Made by a program: the position numbers and the translations under genes
Part shown: piece after piece, positions 60,085 through 64,000 of the stretch
How the letters are laid out: the number at the start of each line of letters is the position of its first letter
Position numbering within the stretch: position 1 is the stretch's first letter
The notes under the pieces: model-generated
What the model saw: only the letters and a program-made list of their open reading frames with translations
What the model was told of the DNA's origin: nothing
Databases searched by the model: none
Assembly (NCBI GenBank): GCA_051294375.1
Contig: CM119264.1
Location: 29,579,182-29,643,181, forward strand
Reading direction: 5' to 3'
DNA length: 64,000 nt
From: Paraspadella gotoi
Lineage: Eukaryota > Chaetognatha

Positions 60085-61045
60085 ATGGAGGGAATCCGGT
60101 CGGAACCGGAACTAAAGCCAGAGACGGAAAATGGAAGCCCGGAACTGGAATAGAATTAGAAGCGGAAACTAGGAGACGGAACCTTAGAAGGAGACAGAAT
60201 GAATTGGAATAGAATAAAGATTAGAAACGGAACTAGAGGACGGAACCTTAGATGGAGACGGAAATGGACCGGAACTGGAAATAAGAAATTAGAAACGGAA
60301 CTAGAGACGGAACCTTAGAATGGAGACGGAAATGGACCGGAACTGGAATAAAGAATTAGAAGCGGGAAACTAGAGACGGAACCTTAGAAGGAGACAGAAA
60401 TGAAATTGGAAGTGGAATAAAGAATTAAGAAACGGAACTAGAGAACCGGAAACCTTTAGATGGAGACAGAAATGAAATTGGAAACTGGAATAAGACATTA
60501 GAACCGGAGACTAGAGACGGAAACTTAGACGGAGACGGAAATGGAACGCGGAACTGAAATAAGAATTAGAACCGGAACTAGAGAACCGGAACTTAGACGG
60601 AGACGGAAATGGATACCGGAACTGGATAAGAATTGAAGCGGAACTAAGTAGATGGAACCCTTAGACGGAGACGGAAATGGAACCGGGAACTGGGAATAAG
60701 AATCAGAACCGGAACTTAAGAAAGAGGAAACCTTCGATGGAACTGGAAAAGAACCGAAACCAAGAATCTAGAGACAGAGAAGGAAGGCGAAAAAATTAGA
60801 AACGGAGATGGAGGTGGAATAGAACTGGAACTGGATATAAGACCGAACTAGAGACGGAGCAAAAGGACGGAACTGGAAATAAAGATGGAAACAAAGGCGG
60901 TAATGAAAACCGGAACTATAATGAGAACCGTAACAGCGAAGTAGAGATGGAGGCCCCCCGCCGAAAAAAAAAAAAAAAATATGAAACCGGAACTGAAATA
61001 TAACCGGAACAACAAGACGGAAACTGAGGCGGAAATGGAACTGTA
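60085..61045 (+). repeat. GGAACTGGAATAAGAATTAGAAG minisatellite, long allele
   Basis: Same repeat as 39815-40320 but about 960 bases long and with more unit copies. Irregular one-base insertions break the register. Confidence 0.9.
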
Positions 61046-62105
61046 ACTGTTTGACTCATATTTTGACCAGTTGACCTTAAAATTTCTCGTTTTGTCCGTG
61101 TCGGTCAATTTTCAGCTGGCTCTTCCCCAATCCTTATCCAAATTATTTTATTAATTATTTCATTCATTCTAATCCTGAGAAGAAGATAGGAAAATTTTAA
61201 AAAATTATGGCCCGAAAAAGATTCCTATATTAAAATGAAAATATAAAATGAAAATTGAGAAAATAAGAAAATAGAAACTGCGAGAACAAAATCGGTCGAT
61301 CTGGGCCGTTTGGACATTACAGACTTGAATAAAGAAAAACAAAATATACGAAAACGGCTTAAATTCAAACAAAACATTCTAAAACACTGCATAAAAAAGG
61401 GAGCCACACATTTTTAACACCAATACAAACTGTATTGGAAGGCGAGAATTTTAGAAGATGATAAGATAAATAACCAAAGCTTTCTGAAGAATGAAAAGAT
61501 TGGTCCAAAAATATATTGAAACTTAAAAAAAAGTTATTTTGTCATAAAAATTAATGTTTGGTTTTTACAATATAATTAAAAAAAAAGTTTTTAGGATTTA
61601 ATATTATAACATCCTTTTAGCCAATAACTTTTTAAAAAATTGTTATTGAAAGAGTTAAGTAAAAAAATTATTCCTTACCCTTTAATATGTTTGTTTTCCA
61701 TTATTATTAACTTCAATTATTATTATATTATTTATTATATTATATTATATTATAATTATTATTGATATTAATTCTTCCATCGTTGCATCACTTTTTTTCC
61801 CAATTCGTTTTGATACTCTGGAGAAAGTGAAGCATAAAAAACAGTAACAACCTCATTATACGTAATCTGTTACGTGATCCTGCAATCGATAGGTGACTTT
61901 AGGACTTAGTTTTTAGAGATAAAGAATTTTTCAATACTGTCTCATTATGAGCAGTTTAAAAATTAATTGCCCAATTTATTAAAAAATTTTATGAAATTCT
62001 GATTGCCTTCTTAATTCCAAGAAAAAACTTGGGCAATGGTCTTGAACTGAAAATGGCATAAAGCTCTTTAAGCTGATTCACACGGACCATTGGAATCAAG
62101 AGGAA

Positions 62106-63908
62106 ATGGAAGAAAGAAATAAAAAAAAAAAAACTCGGTTCCAGAAGTTGACAACCGAAAGTCGGACTCACGCAGCGCCGGCGGTCGAATCGCGGCGCCG
62201 CGGATTCGGGCCGCCGAGGAATCGGGCGACGCGAAACGAAAGAGGCGGGATTAAAGGTTTTCCGGTCGGAGGAGAGAGAAATCCGGCAGGGGGGGTAGGG
62301 GGGGGTGAGGGGGGGGTAGGGGGGTGAGGAGGGAGATGAGAAGGGAGAAGAGAAGAAGAGAAGAGAGGAAGAGAAGTAGAAGAGAAGAGAAGAGAAGAGA
62401 GAGAAGAGAAGGGGAGAGAAGAGGAGAGGGAGAAGAAAGAGAAAAGAAGAGAAAGAGAGAGGGAGAAGAGAAGGGGAAGAAGAGATCGGAAGAAGGATAG
62501 GAGAAGACAACAGACAGAGAATAGAATAGAAGAGAAAGGGAGAGGAAGAGAAGAGAAAAGAAAAGAGAATAGAAAAGAGAAGTGAGAAATATAAGAGGGG
62601 AGAACTCAATCTCATATCTTCTTAATACATCATCAAAAAAAAATATATCCTACTCGTGCTTAGAGTCGGAGATCAAATCTCATCATGCAAATTAATCACT
62701 TTTTACTTTATAATAAAAGATCATCATAGCTAATGAATGATGGAAGAAGTACAATCAAAAAAAAAAAAAAAAAAAGAATCGAAGACCGCACAATCCCGCT
62801 ACAGCCGCTGCAGCCTGAATCCACATTACAAGCCGGCTGCACCAGGTGCCGTTCGCTGCGACGTGAGCTTCCCCATGATCTTTTTTCCCTTTACTTACCT
62901 TTGCTACTTTCTTTCCAACTTTAGCTCAACCAGAAAATCAGACTTACTTTTATGGCTACATAGCTCCCACTTTGTATTTTTTTTTTTACTTATCTTTTTA
63001 ATATTTGTATTTCTGTCCAATCTTTTATTTATACTATCCCTAACATTTCTTTTTTTTTTTCTTTCCTTTTTTCTTTCCTTTCTTTCTTTTCCTTTCTTTC
63101 TTTCTTTTTTCTTTCCTTTCTCACTTTAATTTTTTCTTTCCTTTCTTTCTTTCATTTTTCCCCTTTTTCTTTCAATTTTTTCTAATTTTCCATTTTTTCT
63201 TTATTCGTTTTCTCTCCTTCACCTCTATAATTTTAATTTCCTGATCACTTTTTCTTATTGCCATATTTAAATTCCTCGTCATTTTTTTTCCTTTTCTTCC
63301 TTTCCCACATAAATTGTTTTCCCCTTTATCTTTCTCTTTTCAAATTCTAGCCTTTTTTCCCTTTCTTTTTTCCTCCCATTCCTCTTTTAAATCTTCTCCT
63401 TATTTTTCCCCCCAAATTCCATTTTCTCTGTCGCCGTCTTCCCCCCCCCCCAAAAAAAAAAAAGACCCAAAAAAGGAGGTTTGGTTCTGGAAGCAGACTG
63501 GAATTCTAATTCTGGTAGATCTGGGAAAAAAGGAAAGAAGAAAGAAAGAAAGAAAGAAAAGAGGAAAGAACCCCCCAACGAAGAAGAAAGAAAGAAAGAA
63601 AGAATAAAAGAAAGAAAGAAAGAATAAAGAAAGAAAAAAGAAAAAAAGAAAGAAAAGACAGAATATACTTATACATATATACATATCCCTTAAGTATGTT
63701 TTTTTCACTATGATTTGAATGACCGTGTTATAATCTGCAGTTTTTATTTATACTTTGACCTGCAGTCTGGCGGCCATAGGTCATAGGCTTGGCCGGCGAC
63801 ATTCTATTTACAACATTGGCTGATATTCGATTTGCGGACTTTTTATTGCGGGCAACTTTTTTTACTAGAGATTTTTCGCGTTTTTTGATAAAGCAAAGAG
63901 AGAGAGAG

Positions 63909-63939
<31 letters not shown>

Positions 63940-64000
63940 AGAGAGAGAGAGGAATCCTAATTTAAAGAGAAGAGAAACGAGAGAGTTTAATTCCATTCAT
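62106..64000. repeat. Second copy of the apparently identical 1.9-kb block, cut by the window end
   Basis: Matches 41316-43210 at a constant offset of 20790, including long A and C runs. The match continues up to the last base of the window, so its true right end is unknown. Confidence 0.95.

Larger units (their letters stand above)
57800..62105. repeat. Left part of the duplicated locus, indel-rich copy
   Basis: It parallels 37640-41315 throughout but carries very frequent single-base insertions, often in homopolymers (for example AAAACTTTCAAAACTC for AACTTTCACTC near 60000). A run of 17 A near 60964 follows CCCCCCGCCG that is absent from the other copy. Confidence 0.88.

Overview
The window looks like invertebrate animal nuclear DNA. 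It has short exons with GT-AG introns, tRNA-derived SINEs, MITE-type transposons, dense (GA)n and triplet microsatellites, and AT-rich intergenic DNA. I see no bacterial operons, rRNA, CRISPR array or intact standalone tRNA gene. The phylum cannot be resolved from what is readable. Assembly gaps (N runs) lie at 11107-11514, 11612-11755, 12395-12627, 13444-13488, 14031-14416, 18551-18575, 19879-19978, 35813-35837, 37850-37874, 54500-54524, 54644-54809, 55406-55586, 55740-55749 and 55926-56184.

Left part (1-20.7 kb): mostly repeats. In order there is an (ATTCC)n satellite, a dispersed element with internal ~155-bp tandem modules, a ~1.2-kb tract almost devoid of T, GA-rich microsatellites, degenerate and exact minisatellites (14, 15 and 17 bp units), and triplet repeats interrupted by gaps. 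I recognise no confident gene here.

Centre (20.7-29.2 kb): the best-supported content is two paralogous five-exon genes on the minus strand, here called A (20779-22563) and B (26632-28902). They encode CD225/dispanin-type small membrane proteins of about 150 and 155 residues. Exons 2, 3 and 4 have identical lengths in both genes and all introns are phase 1. Two SINE-like elements sit in introns of gene A. Between the genes, two inverted hAT-like MITEs flank or interrupt a dispersed element. One of them has a perfect 8-bp target duplication, and an empty-site paralogue is visible elsewhere in the window.

Right part (29.2-64 kb): microsatellites and a complex minisatellite, then three noisy direct copies of a 1.1-1.6 kb unit (33.36-37.6 kb). 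A larger locus follows that occurs up to three times (37.64-47.6, 54.53-57.6 and 57.8-64.0 kb). One copy carries a clear 3' exon of a Rab/Ras-superfamily GTPase on the minus strand (57214-57603). The 46.2-47.6 kb copy of that exon is riddled with insertions. A 1.9-kb block is apparently identical in two copies, whereas the flanking 3.4-4 kb differs by many one-base indels. That pattern suggests assembly gap filling or reuse of one consensus at least as much as biological tandem duplication.

Together the readable genes suggest a cluster of dispanin-family membrane proteins with a nearby small GTPase gene, in a repeat-dense and partly mis-assembled region. I found no evidence of a novel multi-gene system. 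The most interesting biology is the dispanin pair and the nested transposon structure.
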